From: an uncultured Anaerolineaceae bacterium
GTDB taxonomy: Bacteria > Chloroflexota > Anaerolineae > Promineifilales > Promineifilaceae
Length of the DNA stretch: 33,874 bases
Direction of reading: 5' to 3'
Assembly: GCA_937967805.1 (NCBI GenBank)
Contig: CALBTC010000432.1
Location: forward strand, 1-33,874
A model generated the notes under the pieces. The model did no database searches. It saw only the letters and a program-made list of their open reading frames with translations, and was not told where the DNA came from. Positions 1 through 8,333 of this stretch are shown here, piece by piece. Each line of letters starts with the position of its first letter. The stretch's first letter is position 1. Both the position numbers and the translations under genes were made by a program.

Positions 1-728
1 AGCTTGGTTATCTGCCGGACACGGTGCCGCTTTACCCGGAGATGAACGTAGAAGGGTATCTGCAGTTCATGGGCAGGGTGCGGCGGCTGGAAAACGTTTG
101 GGACCGGGTTGATGACGTGCTGGAAGCGGTCGATCTGCTGGATCGAGCCGAAAGCTTCATCGGCAGCCTGTCCAAAGGGATGCGCCAGCGGGTTGGCATT
201 GCCCAGGCGCTGCTGCACGACCCGGACGTGCTTATCCTCGACGAGCCGACGATTGGCCTGGACCCGGCACAAATTGTGGAGATACGCCAGATCATCGCCG
301 ACGTTGGCCGCCGGCGCACCGTACTGCTGAGCACCCACATTTTGGCCGAGGTGGAACAAATTTGCAGCCGGGTGATCATGATTATGAACGGCCGTATCTA
401 CGCCGATCTCCCCATGAGCCAGATCAAACAGAGCGGCAACCAGCTCACTTTGCAGTTAGCCCAACCAACCGAACAAACCGCTGAACTCTTGGGCAAAATT
501 GAGGGAGTAACGGCCGTTTCCAACAGTAGTCCCAATCAATACTTACTCTCTGTCGATGGTAATGATGAAACGAGGATGTTGGTGGCGGAAACGGCCGTTA
601 ATCAAGGCTGGGGTCTGCTCGAACTCACCCCGCACCGTCTCAGCCTGGAAACCCTTTTCCTCGACAAGCTCAAAGAAGCCCAATCCACCGCCCCCGAACC
701 CGAAGAACTGGAAGAACCCTATGCATAA
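1..728 (+). CDS. ABC exporter ATP-binding subunit, GldA-like (5' partial)
   Basis: ATPase subunit of an ABC-2 type exporter, working at the inner face of the membrane. The reading frame (codons from base 3) is open to the window edge, so the N-terminus and Walker A lie outside. A GTG at 24 is internal: the preceding residues GYLPDT belong to the conserved block after Walker A. Visible motifs are the signature LSKGMRQR, Walker B LILDEPTIGLDP and the H-loop in LLSTHIL. The C-terminal part (from about base 440) is a divergent accessory region typical of gliding-type (GldA) and CcmA-like ATPases. The gene overlaps the next one by 8 bp, which implies translational coupling with the permease. The family is clear; the exported substrate is unknown. 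The GldA label rests on the neighbouring GldF/GldG-like genes and does not mean that the organism glides. Confidence 0.93.
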   Translation, partial: LGYLPDTVPLYPEMNVEGYLQFMGRVRRLENVWDRVDDVLEAVDLLDRAESFIGSLSKGMRQRVGIAQALLHDPDVLILDEPTIGLDPAQIVEIRQIIADVGRRRTVLLSTHILAEVEQICSRVIMIMNGRIYADLPMSQIKQSGNQLTLQLAQPTEQTAELLGKIEGVTAVSNSSPNQYLLSVDGNDETRMLVAETAVNQGWGLLELTPHRLSLETLFLDKLKEAQSTAPEPEELEEPYA

Positions 729-1455
729 CATCTGGCAAATCGCCCGGCGCGAACTGGGCGCGATTTTTGTCCAGCCGCTGGCCTATATCTTTGGCGTCAT
801 CATCATTGCCCTCACCGGCTACATTTTTGCCTCTGAACTGTTTTTCCTGGCCAGCCAGCCCGGCTCGCTGCCCATCAACGTACAAAGCGTGCTGGGCCTC
901 TACACCTTCCTTTACCTGTTTGCCATGCCCGCCCTGACGATGCGCCTGTTGTCTGAAGAGCAGCGCAGCGGCACGATGGAACTGCTTATGACCCTGCCCA
1001 TCCGCGACGGCGAAGTGGTGCTGGGCAAGTTCCTGGCGGGTTTCATCTTTTACCTGGCCACCACAGGGCTGACGCTCGTATTCCCGGCCATTTTATTTGT
1101 GTTTGGCAACCCCGATCCCGGCCCCATTTGGACCGCCTACCTGGGCGTCATTTTGTACGGTGCAGCGCTGCTGGGGATTGGCATTTTGGCTTCGGCGCTG
1201 TCCGAAAACCAGATGGTGGCCTTTATTTTGGCCCTGGGGCTGACGCTGGTGCTGTACCTGCTGGTGATTCCGGCGCAGTCGTTTTCATTGGGCGATACGG
1301 CCGTCACCATCCTCAACGAGCTCTCCCTGGCCAACCACCAAGACAATTTTTTCCGCGGCCTGATTGTGGCCAAAGACGTGGTTTACTACCTGGCGGTGAC
1401 GGCCGTCACCCTCTTCGCCGCCACCCGCGTCCTGGAAAGCCGCCGCTGGCGTTGA
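721..1455 (+). CDS. ABC-2 type permease, GldF-like
   Basis: Membrane subunit of the ABC exporter, 244 aa. The start ATG at 721 lies inside the last codons of the ATPase gene; the in-frame ORF extends upstream, but only as out-of-frame overlap with the ATPase. The N-terminus MHNIWQIARRELGAIF, a long first hydrophobic segment, the cytoplasmic motif RLLSEEQRSGTMELLMTLP and five further hydrophobic segments are characteristic of the ABC-2 membrane family, GldF branch. The RSGTMELL coupling motif contacts the ATPase in this family. The protein ends with a basic tail (ESRRWR). It is co-transcribed with the ATPase and followed after a 9-bp-unit repeat array by the GldG-like gene. Substrate unknown. 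Confidence 0.92.
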   Translation: MHNIWQIARRELGAIFVQPLAYIFGVIIIALTGYIFASELFFLASQPGSLPINVQSVLGLYTFLYLFAMPALTMRLLSEEQRSGTMELLMTLPIRDGEVVLGKFLAGFIFYLATTGLTLVFPAILFVFGNPDPGPIWTAYLGVILYGAALLGIGILASALSENQMVAFILALGLTLVLYLLVIPAQSFSLGDTAVTILNELSLANHQDNFFRGLIVAKDVVYYLAVTAVTLFAATRVLESRRWR

Positions 1456-1462
1456 TTTGAAC

Positions 1463-1529
1463 CACAAAGGACGCGATGAACGCAAAGAGAAAACAGGAAA
1501 TACTTTGCGCGCTTTGCGTCCTTTGCGGT
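1463..1529. repeat. Nonamer inverted tandem array A
   Basis: Three 9-bp units (CACAAAGGA, CGCGATGAA, CGCAAAGAG) at 1463-1489, a 13-base spacer, then three units of the complementary type (CTTTGCGCG, CTTTGCGTC, CTTTGCGGT) at 1503-1529. The outer arms 1461-1474 and 1516-1529 pair at 13 of 14 positions, so the RNA could fold into a long hairpin. It fills the whole gap between the permease and the GldG-like gene, and its last bases include a GTG that opens the downstream ORF artificially. Confidence 0.8.
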
Positions 1530-1542
1530 GAGTAAAAAATCT

Positions 1543-3108
1543 ATGAAGCAGAAACTTGATCGAATTGCACCCATTTTTCCGATTTTGGCCCTGCTCCTGC
1601 TGGTTGGCGGGGGCGTAGTTTATTTTGTCACCCGGCGCTGGGATTGGCTGCCCAATTTACTGCTGGCCGGCAGCGGGCTGCTCCTGGTCCTGTTTGCTGT
1701 GCTGTGGCCTGACGATGTGCGCGCCCGGCTGGGCGGCCGCGGCGGGCGCTACGGCGGCACGCTGCTCATCAGCTTGTTATTTACGGCCGTCTTCGCCCTG
1801 CTCTATTACGTCGCTTACCAAAACAGCGATTGGCGCTACGATGCCACCGCCGACAACGCCTTCACCCCCCTGCCCGAAACCATCGGCCTGCTGCAATCGC
1901 TCGACGAGCCAATTCACGTTCTGGGCTTTTACACCGCCGACACCGCCTTCCAGCGCAGCGAGGCGGAAGCCAGCCTGCAAGCCATGCAGGCGTACACCGA
2001 CCAGCTCAGCTACGCGTTTGTTGATCCCAACGAAAATCCGCTGCAAGCTGAAGAATATGACCTCTCCTTTGCCGGGACGCTGGTTTTTACCCGCGAAGAT
2101 GGCACCTTTGCCAAAGCGTCCACCCTCACCGACCGGGATTTGCACACCGCACTGGTGCGTACCATTAACCCCACCGTCAAAACCGCCTACTTTTTAACCG
2201 GCCACGGCGAGCGGGATTGGGAAGATTTTGGCGTGGACGGGATTAGTACGGCCGTGACCCTCATGGAAGAATCCGGCTTTACCGTGCAACCGCTCAATTT
2301 GTTCGTCAGCGGCACGGTGCCGGACGATGCCGGCGCCGTTTTTCTGATTGACCAGCAAGCCCCACTGGCCGCCGAAGAAGTGGAGGCTCTCGCCAGCTAC
2401 GTGGGCAATGGCGGCTCGCTCTTCATCGCTCGCGACGCGGTGGACACCGAAGGCCGCGCCGCTGCCGAAACCGACGGCCTGCTGCCCTGGCTGCAAGAAA
2501 ACTGGGGCATCACCCTGCGCAACGACCTCATCATCGACGCTTCGCTGGCCCAGGCAGGGCAAACGATTGGCCTCACGTTTGTGGGGGCAGATTACGGCAG
2601 CAGTCCCATCACCCAGGGATTAGCGCAGTTTGGCACGATTTTTAACGTGGCGCGATCGATTGAGACGGAACTGCCGCCGGAGGTGACGGCCGTCAACCTC
2701 ATCACCACCAGCGAACTGGCCTGGGGCGAAACCAACTTCGAGCGCATGGCCACCGCCGGCGAAGTGGCCCCCGACGAAGGAGAAGACGCCACCGGCAGCC
2801 TCACCGTCGCTCTGAGCGCCCTGAATACCATCAGCGGCGCCCGCCTCGTTGTCTTTGGCGACACCGATTTCCTCACCAATTCGTTCATCCAGCAGGGCGG
2901 CAACAGCTTCCTCTTCGAGAACGCTGCCAATTGGTTGGTGGATGACGTCATCTCCATTGAACTCTCCGCTCGCGAATCGGTGCCGCGCCAGGTCACCATC
3001 ACCCAGAGCCAGCTCAGCCTGCTGCAATTTGTCAGCATCTGCTTTGCCCCCGGCTTGCTGGCGCTGGTGGGCATCGGCGTCTGGTACTCACGCCGCCAAC
3101 GGCAGTAG
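1543..3108 (+). CDS. GldG-like ABC transporter auxiliary membrane protein
   Basis: Membrane-anchored auxiliary subunit of the GldA/F-type exporter, about 521 aa. ATG 1543 is chosen because the in-frame GTG at 1528 is part of a repeat array; GGTGAG at 1527-1532 can serve as ribosome binding site. Three hydrophobic segments lie in the first 100 residues. A large extracytoplasmic domain follows, with the pattern of the ABC-type uncharacterized transport family (PF09822): a phase like FLTGHGERDW, a VFLIDQQAPL block and a GGSLFIARD block. A C-terminal anchor (LLALVGIGVWYSRR) ends the protein. GldG-like proteins accompany GldA/GldF ATPase-permease pairs, which matches this order. The role in export is not known in detail. 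Length and topology are as usual for the family. Confidence 0.85.
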   Translation: MKQKLDRIAPIFPILALLLLVGGGVVYFVTRRWDWLPNLLLAGSGLLLVLFAVLWPDDVRARLGGRGGRYGGTLLISLLFTAVFALLYYVAYQNSDWRYDATADNAFTPLPETIGLLQSLDEPIHVLGFYTADTAFQRSEAEASLQAMQAYTDQLSYAFVDPNENPLQAEEYDLSFAGTLVFTREDGTFAKASTLTDRDLHTALVRTINPTVKTAYFLTGHGERDWEDFGVDGISTAVTLMEESGFTVQPLNLFVSGTVPDDAGAVFLIDQQAPLAAEEVEALASYVGNGGSLFIARDAVDTEGRAAAETDGLLPWLQENWGITLRNDLIIDASLAQAGQTIGLTFVGADYGSSPITQGLAQFGTIFNVARSIETELPPEVTAVNLITTSELAWGETNFERMATAGEVAPDEGEDATGSLTVALSALNTISGARLVVFGDTDFLTNSFIQQGGNSFLFENAANWLVDDVISIELSARESVPRQVTITQSQLSLLQFVSICFAPGLLALVGIGVWYSRRQRQ

Positions 3109-3118
3109 GGTAACGGGG

Positions 3119-3142
3119 TGACAGGATGACAAGGTGACAAAA
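3119..3142. repeat. Octamer direct array B
   Basis: Three 8-bp units, GTGACAGG, ATGACAAG and GTGACAAA, follow each other 10 bases after the stop of the GldG-like gene. No complementary half is seen. It belongs to the same class of short-unit arrays found at most gene boundaries of this window. Confidence 0.65.
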
Positions 3143-3347
3143 CACCTCCATTTTTATCCTGCTTCTTCTCCTCAATACAGGTGCAAGCCGGGCCAAGGCC
3201 GGCAAGTCGGTTAAAGAGTGGCAGCCAAACCGAATTCCGATTAATATTCAGCTGCGGCGCTACCTGGCACGGGCCAAATTCTGGCCCGCCAAACCAACCG
3301 TCACTGATTTGGCCTCCCCGGCCAATCTCAATTTCTTTCCAGACTAA
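3138..3347 (+). pseudogene. Possible gene remnant without start codon
   Basis: The 314-base gap 3109-3422 holds one protein-like frame. Codons 3138-3344 are open and end at TAA 3345. They give 69 residues with a hydrophobic stretch (IFILLLLL) and a basic, Trp-containing tail with the segments KEWQPNRIPINIQLRRYL and FWPAKPTV. There is no ATG, GTG or TTG upstream in frame; the frame begins directly inside the octamer array. It could be the 3' end of a gene whose 5' part was lost, or a chance frame. No family is recognised. The rest of the gap is the octamer array and the hairpin at 3352-3407. Confidence 0.25.
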
Positions 3348-3351
3348 CCAC

Positions 3352-3407
3352 AACCTCCCGCAGGTTTCATTTATGAGTCTCGCCTTGGAGTAAACCTGCG
3401 GGAGGTT
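3352..3407. repeat. Perfect 16-bp inverted repeat before the mutarotase-like gene
   Basis: AACCTCCCGCAGGTTT at 3352-3367 is the exact reverse complement of 3392-3407, with a 24-base loop. The right arm ends seven bases before the GGAG ribosome binding site (3414-3417) of the gene starting at 3423. There is no T-tract, so a simple terminator is unlikely. It may be a dispersed repeat or a leader hairpin near the ribosome site. Confidence 0.8.
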
Positions 3408-3422
3408 TACTATGGAGACAAC

Positions 3423-4322
3423 ATGAAACAGATACCATTTCTCGGCTGGGAAAACTGCATCCAGCTCAGCAACTCACAAATCGAACTCATCGTCACGGCC
3501 GATGTCGGCCCGCGCATCATCCACTTTGGCTTCATGGGCGATGAAAACGTCTTTGCTACCTTTCCCAACCAATTGGGGCGTACCGGCGACGCCGAATGGC
3601 GCAACTACGGCGGCCACCGCTTCTGGCTGGCCCCGGAACAGATGCCGCGCACCTACTACCCGGACAACAACCCGGTCACTGTAGAAGACCACGGCGCGTT
3701 TGTCCGCTTTATCGCCCCGGTAGAGACGACGACACGAATGCAGAAAAGCATCGACATCGCCCTCGATCCCGATGCGGCCAAAGTGACGGTGATGCACACG
3801 GTACAAAACTTAAATCCATGGACGGTGGAACTGGCTCCCTGGGCGCTTTCGGTGATGGCTCCGGGCGGAACGGCCGTCCTCCCCCTTCCCCCCCGTGGCA
3901 GCCACACTGAAAATCTCCTGCCCACCGGCCGCCTGATCACCTGGGCTTACACCAACATGAGCGACCCGCGCTGGACCTGGGGCGAGCAGTACATCTTGCT
4001 GCGCCAGGATCCCGACGCCACTTACCCGCAAAAGATTGGCAGTAACAACACGGCCGGCTGGTTGGGGTATGTAAAAGACGGCCGTTTCTTCCTCAAGCAG
4101 TTTCCGTCCCATGATCCCCAAGCCATTTATCCCGATTTCAACAGCTCTGCCGAACTGTTCACCAACCAGCATATGCTGGAAGTGGAAAGCGTGGCGCCGC
4201 TGGTGCAGCTAGAACCCAACGCCAGCGCCAGCCACACAGAAACGTGGCATCTCTTTGCCAACGTGCCCGCACCGCAAAACGATGCCGACGTAGCGGCCCA
4301 TCTGCTGCCCCTTTTCAGCTAA
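3423..4322 (+). CDS. Mutarotase-fold protein, DUF4380-like
   Basis: Predicted 299-aa soluble protein with the pattern of the galactose-mutarotase-like beta-sandwich superfamily. The N-terminal strand block LIVTADVGPRIIHFGF, the following GGHRFWLAPE block and the pair LNPWTVELAPWALSVMAPGG resemble DUF4380-type and aldose-epimerase-like proteins, which bind carbohydrates through conserved His and acidic residues. No signal peptide is visible, so a cytoplasmic role on a sugar or sugar conjugate is inferred. Start ATG 3423 has GGAG at 3414. It is a single gene: the GldG-like gene is 314 bases upstream, and the feoC-like gene converges from the other strand 25 bases downstream. A secreted protein of a similar fold type occurs at 28324-29883. 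Substrate and activity cannot be named. Confidence 0.65.
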   Translation: MKQIPFLGWENCIQLSNSQIELIVTADVGPRIIHFGFMGDENVFATFPNQLGRTGDAEWRNYGGHRFWLAPEQMPRTYYPDNNPVTVEDHGAFVRFIAPVETTTRMQKSIDIALDPDAAKVTVMHTVQNLNPWTVELAPWALSVMAPGGTAVLPLPPRGSHTENLLPTGRLITWAYTNMSDPRWTWGEQYILLRQDPDATYPQKIGSNNTAGWLGYVKDGRFFLKQFPSHDPQAIYPDFNSSAELFTNQHMLEVESVAPLVQLEPNASASHTETWHLFANVPAPQNDADVAAHLLPLFS

Positions 4323-4347
4323 CGCTGCTGGCAGGGGCCAGGCTGAC

Positions 4348-4656
4348 TTAATCCTTTTCCAGGGATGGCGGGCAGGTGATGCCGACGGCCGTAAGCGGAA
4401 TGGTTGTGTCGCCGCTGACCAGTTCATACGTGCGCGGTAGGGCCAGCACAAAGGGACAGGCGCTGCCGTGGCCGCAGCTGCCGCACTCCGTCAGCGCGCT
4501 GCTTTGGCGGATTTTGCCCTTGCGCACCCAATGCTGGATCATGCCGTCCAGCTGTGCTTGCGAAATGCCCAGTTCGCGGGCAATTTTAGGCAGGGGCACG
4601 GGGGATGCGGCCGTTTCAAAAATGGTTAAAACCTGACGTAGTATACTTTGTGTCAT
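4348..4656 (-). CDS. feoC: FeoC-like winged-helix protein with four cysteines
   Basis: Small 102-aa protein at the end of the feo operon. The start is the ATG at 4656 (MTQSILRQ); the frame continues upstream into a heptamer repeat array, which gives an artificial 26-residue extension. Residues 1-50 form a helix-turn-helix pattern (LPKIARELGISQAQLDGMIQHWVRKGKI), as in FeoC (PF09012). Cysteines lie at 58, 61, 67 and 95 (C-x2-C-x5-C then a distant C), a plausible iron-sulfur or metal site like that of enterobacterial FeoC. FeoC proteins are proposed to control FeoB stability or feo transcription; its position directly after feoB fits. The sequence is divergent, so FeoC-like is safer than FeoC. 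Confidence 0.7.
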   Translation of the reverse strand: MTQSILRQVLTIFETAASPVPLPKIARELGISQAQLDGMIQHWVRKGKIRQSSALTECGSCGHGSACPFVLALPRTYELVSGDTTIPLTAVGITCPPSLEKD

Positions 4657-4665
4657 GATTTTCCG

Positions 4666-4721
4666 TAATCGGTAATCGGTAGTCGGTAATCCGTTATCGG
4701 TAAACGGATTACCGATTACCA
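4666..4721. repeat. Heptamer inverted array C (8 units)
   Basis: Eight contiguous 7-bp units: TAATCGG, TAATCGG, TAGTCGG, TAATCCG, TTATCGG, TAAACGG, then the complementary-type ATTACCG and ATTACCA. The reverse-complement half stays in the same 7-bp phase. Eleven-base arms (4685-4695 and 4703-4713) pair perfectly around a 7-base loop. The array separates feoB from the feoC-like gene and lies just upstream of the latter's start. Confidence 0.85.
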
Positions 4722-4734
4722 TCCCTCTTCCCAT

Positions 4735-6990
4735 TTAAACAAACAGCTTGCCAACCTGGAAGACAACAACGGCCGCAGCCCAGGCCAAAGCCAGCGTATA
4801 CCCTATCTGCGCCCAGGTCCAGCGGCTGCCAAACTCATGGCGCATGGCGGCGACGGCCACCATGCAGGGCACGTACAGCAGCACGAAGACGTTAAACGCC
4901 ACCGCCGCCAGCGCGCCAAGTTCAGGTGATCCCGCCGACCGGCTAAACGAGCCGATCAGCGCCGCTTCCAGGCGGGTATTGTCTTCAACCTCTTCCTCCG
5001 TGCCAAAGAAATTGAACTCACCAATTTCTACACCCGGCAGCAGGTTCACGGTGCGCGGGGCGATGTTAAGGATTTCTTGCACGGTGAGAACGGCCGCTTC
5101 GCCAAACCCAAGCAGCACGCTCCCTACTTCTTGCCCAAACGTTGTCGGGGCTTCTACTTCATCTGCGCCTTCTTCACCAACGTAAATCTGGTTCATCGTG
5201 CCCACTACCACTTCTTTGGCCAAAAAACCTGTCAGCAGCGAGCCGGTTGCTTCCCAACTGCCAAAGCCCGCCGGCTGGAAGATGGGAGCAATACCGCCGC
5301 TGACCACGGAAAAGAGGCTGTCTTCCGCAGCCACATCGTTAAATGACCCCACGTTGGCCCGTCCCGGAATGGCCATGAGCAGCCATAAAACGGTGGACAC
5401 TGCCAAAATAACAGTGCTTGCTTTGATCATAAAACCCCGCACCCGTTCCCACATTTGCCGCCAGACGTCCCGCGGACGCGGCGCGCGGTACGGCGGCAGC
5501 TCCATCACAAACGGAGCTGGCGGCTGGCTTCTGTACACCGTGTGCTTCAGGGCAAATCCGGTGGCCAGCGCCACGCCGATACCCAGTAAATACATAGCAA
5601 AGATGAGATTGCCGGAAGCTGTACCAAAAAAAGCCGCGCCAAACACCACGTACACGGGAAGGCGCGCCCCGCAGCTCATGAAGGTGGCCAAAAAGCCGGT
5701 AAGCTTGCGGTCTTTTTCATTTTCCAGGGTGCGCGTGGCATACACCGCCGGCACCGTGCAGCCAAAACCCACAATCAGCGGCAGGAAGCTCTTGCCGTGT
5801 AGTCCCATCCAGCGCATGACGCGGTCCATTACAAAGGCGGCGCGGGCCATGTAGCCAGAATCTTCCAGCACGGCCAGGGCAAAATAGAGGAAGAGCAGCA
5901 CCGGCACAAAGACCAGCACGCCGCCCACGCCGGCAATGATGCCATCGGTGAGCAGGGCGGCCAGCCAGGTGTCGCCCAGGCCCAAAGCGGCCATAAGCGC
6001 CCCGCCCCAGCCGTAAACGCCCTCATTCATCAATACATCGACCCAATCTAGAAACGGGGCGCTGACGTTGGCTGTAAATTGGAAGACCAGCCACATCATG
6101 GTCAGAAAGATAGGCAGGCCCCAGATGCGGTGGGTGACAATTTCGTCAATTTTGTCTGAGGTGGTTAAGATCGATTGCGACGGCCGTTCCAACACCGACT
6201 CCACCAGCGTGCCGATAAACGTGTAGCGGTGGTCGGCAATCAAGGTTTCAGCGTCTTCGCCGGTGGCTATTTCGATGCGCTCCTGAGCAGCGGCTGCCGC
6301 TTCCAGCAGGCCGGTTTCGCCCTGCGCTTCGAGCGCCTCAAGGACGGCTTCGTCATCTTCCAACAGCTTGGTCGCCAGCCAGTTTGGTTGGTAGCGATTG
6401 GTCAGCGCCGGATTGGCGGTGATTTGCGCAGCCAGGGCTGTCAATTCCTCACCCAAGACGCCTTCATACTGCGCCTGTGGCAGCGCCTGCGGCGGATGCT
6501 CGCTCACCTGGGTGATGGCCTGCTTGAGCTGGTCCAGCCCCAGGCTGCGGTTGCCCACCGTCTCTACCACCGGAATGCCGCCCATGCGCTGCGACAATCG
6601 TTTGGCGTCGATCTTCAGGCCGCGGCTGCTGGCCACGTCGGTCATGTTCAGGGCGATGATGACCGGCGTTTCCAGCTCCAACACCTGGGCCACCAGGTAC
6701 AGGTTGCGCTCCAGGTTTGAGGCGTCGACGACGGCGACAACGGCCGTTGGCCGTTCGTGAATAATAAAGTCGCGGGTAATAATTTCTTCAATAGAATACG
6801 CCGTCAGGCTGTAAGCGCCGGGCAGATCGACGATGAGAATTTCTTCATTGCCGACGCGCAGGCGACCTTCTTTCTTTTCTACTGTTTTGCCCGGCCAGTT
6901 GCCCACGTGCTGGCGGGAGCCTGTGAGAGCGTTAAAAATAGTGCTTTTGCCGACATTGGGATTGCCGGCCAGGGCAATCATGACAGTCAT
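4735..6990 (-). CDS. feoB: Ferrous iron transporter FeoB
   Basis: GTP-dependent Fe2+ permease of the cytoplasmic membrane, 751 aa, the usual length. The N-terminal G domain is complete: G1 GNPNVGKS at 9-16, G2 Thr36 in [10 protein letters not shown]3 DLPG at 55-58 and G4 NMTD at 115-118. A cytosolic helical domain follows. The membrane part carries two gate regions with conserved GFGCTVPAV and [14 protein letters not shown] segments, whose cysteines belong to the proposed iron path. The start ATG at 6990 has AGAGAGG seven bases upstream. The gene lies 28 bases after a feoA gene in a dtxR-feoA-feoA-feoB-feoC-like order and is probably iron-regulated by the adjacent DtxR-family protein. Nothing is truncated. 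Confidence 0.97.
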   Translation of the reverse strand: MTVMIALAGNPNVGKSTIFNALTGSRQHVGNWPGKTVEKKEGRLRVGNEEILIVDLPGAYSLTAYSIEEIITRDFIIHERPTAVVAVVDASNLERNLYLVAQVLELETPVIIALNMTDVASSRGLKIDAKRLSQRMGGIPVVETVGNRSLGLDQLKQAITQVSEHPPQALPQAQYEGVLGEELTALAAQITANPALTNRYQPNWLATKLLEDDEAVLEALEAQGETGLLEAAAAAQERIEIATGEDAETLIADHRYTFIGTLVESVLERPSQSILTTSDKIDEIVTHRIWGLPIFLTMMWLVFQFTANVSAPFLDWVDVLMNEGVYGWGGALMAALGLGDTWLAALLTDGIIAGVGGVLVFVPVLLFLYFALAVLEDSGYMARAAFVMDRVMRWMGLHGKSFLPLIVGFGCTVPAVYATRTLENEKDRKLTGFLATFMSCGARLPVYVVFGAAFFGTASGNLIFAMYLLGIGVALATGFALKHTVYRSQPPAPFVMELPPYRAPRPRDVWRQMWERVRGFMIKASTVILAVSTVLWLLMAIPGRANVGSFNDVAAEDSLFSVVSGGIAPIFQPAGFGSWEATGSLLTGFLAKEVVVGTMNQIYVGEEGADEVEAPTTFGQEVGSVLLGFGEAAVLTVQEILNIAPRTVNLLPGVEIGEFNFFGTEEEVEDNTRLEAALIGSFSRSAGSPELGALAAVAFNVFVLLYVPCMVAVAAMRHEFGSRWTWAQIGYTLALAWAAAVVVFQVGKLFV

Positions 6991-7018
6991 GTGAAACCTC
7001 TCTTCAAAATTGCTTTGT

Positions 7019-7312
7019 TCATTTGCCGTTGGGAACGGCCGTTACCAACACCCGGTGTGTCATGGTCCGGTCCAGAGCGAGACGGCCGTCTCCCTTCACG
7101 GCCACAATCAGCGGACCCGATGACTCATTTTTCAAGACCTGAATCTTTGCCCCTGGATTTAACCCCAGATCGATTAACCGCTGGCGCACAGTATCGCACC
7201 CTTTAACTTTCCGCACGATCGCTGCCTCACCCCGGTTTACCAGCGTCAGGGGCATCATCGGTCCGGTGGGCGGTTCTTTCACTTGCAACGGAATGTTTAG
7301 TCTGGTTCCCAT
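7019..7312 (-). CDS. feoA: FeoA domain protein (second copy)
   Basis: 97-aa SH3-like FeoA protein. FeoA partners are needed for FeoB function and are thought to bind its cytoplasmic side. Typical signs are [19 protein letters not shown], the [18 protein letters not shown] block and the DGRLALDR turn near the end. It has an N-terminal extension of about 18 residues compared with most FeoA proteins. The ATG lies 2 bases after the stop of the upstream feoA gene, so the two are translationally linked, and feoB follows after 28 bases. Two separate FeoA proteins in one operon may act as a pair on FeoB. Confidence 0.93.
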   Translation of the reverse strand: MGTRLNIPLQVKEPPTGPMMPLTLVNRGEAAIVRKVKGCDTVRQRLIDLGLNPGAKIQVLKNESSGPLIVAVKGDGRLALDRTMTHRVLVTAVPNGK

Positions 7313-7314
7313 GT

Positions 7315-7551
7315 TTAAATGACAACCTCAATCATTTGGGCTTCGGCCTTGAGCAGCGACAGATGATAGCCGCGTACCAAATAATCCACCGGGTCACCCA
7401 GCGGTGACGCTTTGACCACGGCAATTTCTATACCGCTGGTAATGCCCATATCCATCAGGCGACGGCGCACGGCGCCCTTGCCGCCCACTTTCTTCACCTT
7501 CGCCGACTGGCCCGGTATCAATTGGTCTAATGTGGTTTTGTCATTGTTCAT
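7315..7551 (-). CDS. feoA: FeoA domain protein (first copy)
   Basis: 78-aa FeoA-like protein, standard length. Conserved features are LDQLIPGQSAKVKKVGG, the RRRLMDMGITSGIEIAVV block and a C-terminal strand ending AQMIEVVI. Basic residues are abundant in the first half. Start ATG 7551 with GGAG about ten bases upstream. The upstream neighbour on the same strand is the DtxR-family regulator, 94 bases away across a 9-bp-unit repeat array. Whether the feo genes share the regulator's promoter or use one inside the gap cannot be decided; no clear promoter is seen in the gap. Confidence 0.93.
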   Translation of the reverse strand: MNNDKTTLDQLIPGQSAKVKKVGGKGAVRRRLMDMGITSGIEIAVVKASPLGDPVDYLVRGYHLSLLKAEAQMIEVVI

Positions 7552-7576
7552 CCTTTTGCCGCTCCTTTAAAACATC

Positions 7577-7637
7577 CACAGATTATGCCGATTTCGCAGA
7601 TTATTTTTCATCTGTGTAATCTGCGTAATCTGTGGAT
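7577..7637. repeat. Nonamer inverted array D between dtxR and feoA
   Basis: Three 9-bp units, CACAGATTA, TGCCGATTT and CGCAGATTA (7577-7603), a 7-base spacer, then TCTGTGTAA, TCTGCGTAA and TCTGTGGAT (7611-7637). Nested perfect arms exist: 7574-7585 with 7626-7637 (12 bp) and 7595-7603 with 7617-7625 (9 bp). The transcript could form a strong hairpin between the regulator and the transporter genes. Confidence 0.85.
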
Positions 7638-7645
7638 ACTTACTT

Positions 7646-8314
7646 TTAGCTGCTTACCCAGACCAGTTCGGCCATGGGCCGGCCCAGGGCCACCTTGCCG
7701 CCGGCCATGTTGAGCGTGATGGGCCCTTCCATCGGGGCAATTTCGGTTACGGTAAAATCCCGGTTGGGCAAAACCTGGTGCCGGTTCAGGTAGGCATAAA
7801 TGTCGGTGGTGGTGGGCTGGATGCTGTGGATAAACCCTTTTTCACCAACGCGCAGCGCGGTGAGCGGCCGGGTGGTGATAACGGGCAGCGAGCCATCGCT
7901 GTTGGGGATGGGGCTGCCGTGCGGGCACACGGTGGGATGTCCCAGGTAAGCTGACAATGCTTCGGCCAACACGTTAGATGTGGCGTGCTCCAGACGGCAG
8001 GCCATCTCGTACACACCGGACCATTCCAGCTTGAGGTGGTCGACCAGGAAGCGCTCCCACAGCCGCTGCCGCCGCATAACGTTGTGGGCAATGTAACGGC
8101 CGTTTTCCGTCAACGTCACCCCTTTGTAGCGCACATGCTCCACCAACCCCTGCTCACCCAGACGCTTCATCATCTCGTTAGCCGACACGGGCGAAATACC
8201 CAGTCGTTCCGCAATCCGGGCAATGATCACCGGGGCACCGCCGTCGCTTAGCTCGGCGATGGTTTTGAGATACATTTCAATCGTTTCATTGCTGGTGGAT
8301 TGGGTACGCATCAT
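7646..8314 (-). CDS. DtxR/MntR-family metal-dependent regulator
   Basis: 222-aa repressor of the DtxR/IdeR type, which binds DNA when loaded with Fe2+ or Mn2+. The N-terminal winged helix (VIIARIAERLGISPVSANEMMKRL) is followed by the metal-binding dimerisation domain with the family hallmark CRLEHATSNVLAEALSAYLGHPTVCPHGSPIP (residues about 95-130, given here in shortened reading: CRLEH, then LGHPTVCPHG). A C-terminal SH3/FeoA-like domain ends the protein. Adjacent feo genes on the same strand imply control of iron uptake. Two ATG codons lie in tandem at the start; AGGTGA precedes them. Its promoter carries two palindromes (8334-8368), which suggests autoregulation. Confidence 0.92.
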   Translation of the reverse strand: MMRTQSTSNETIEMYLKTIAELSDGGAPVIIARIAERLGISPVSANEMMKRLGEQGLVEHVRYKGVTLTENGRYIAHNVMRRQRLWERFLVDHLKLEWSGVYEMACRLEHATSNVLAEALSAYLGHPTVCPHGSPIPNSDGSLPVITTRPLTALRVGEKGFIHSIQPTTTDIYAYLNRHQVLPNRDFTVTEIAPMEGPITLNMAGGKVALGRPMAELVWVSS

Positions 8315-8333
8315 GGTTCACCTATCCTTAGAA

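Noticed and set aside
1403..1412. GGTGACGGCCGTCACC as a regulatory palindrome
   Set aside because: It is inside the permease gene and is one of the many ACGGCCGT copies with chance flanks.
1528..1542. GTG start adding five residues to the GldG-like protein
   Set aside because: The GTG is part of the nonamer array; ATG 1543 has a better placed GGTGAG.
5198..5854. 218-codon plus-strand frame opposite feoB
   Set aside because: It is antisense to the well-conserved FeoB membrane domain, has a composition of a shadow frame and no ribosome site.
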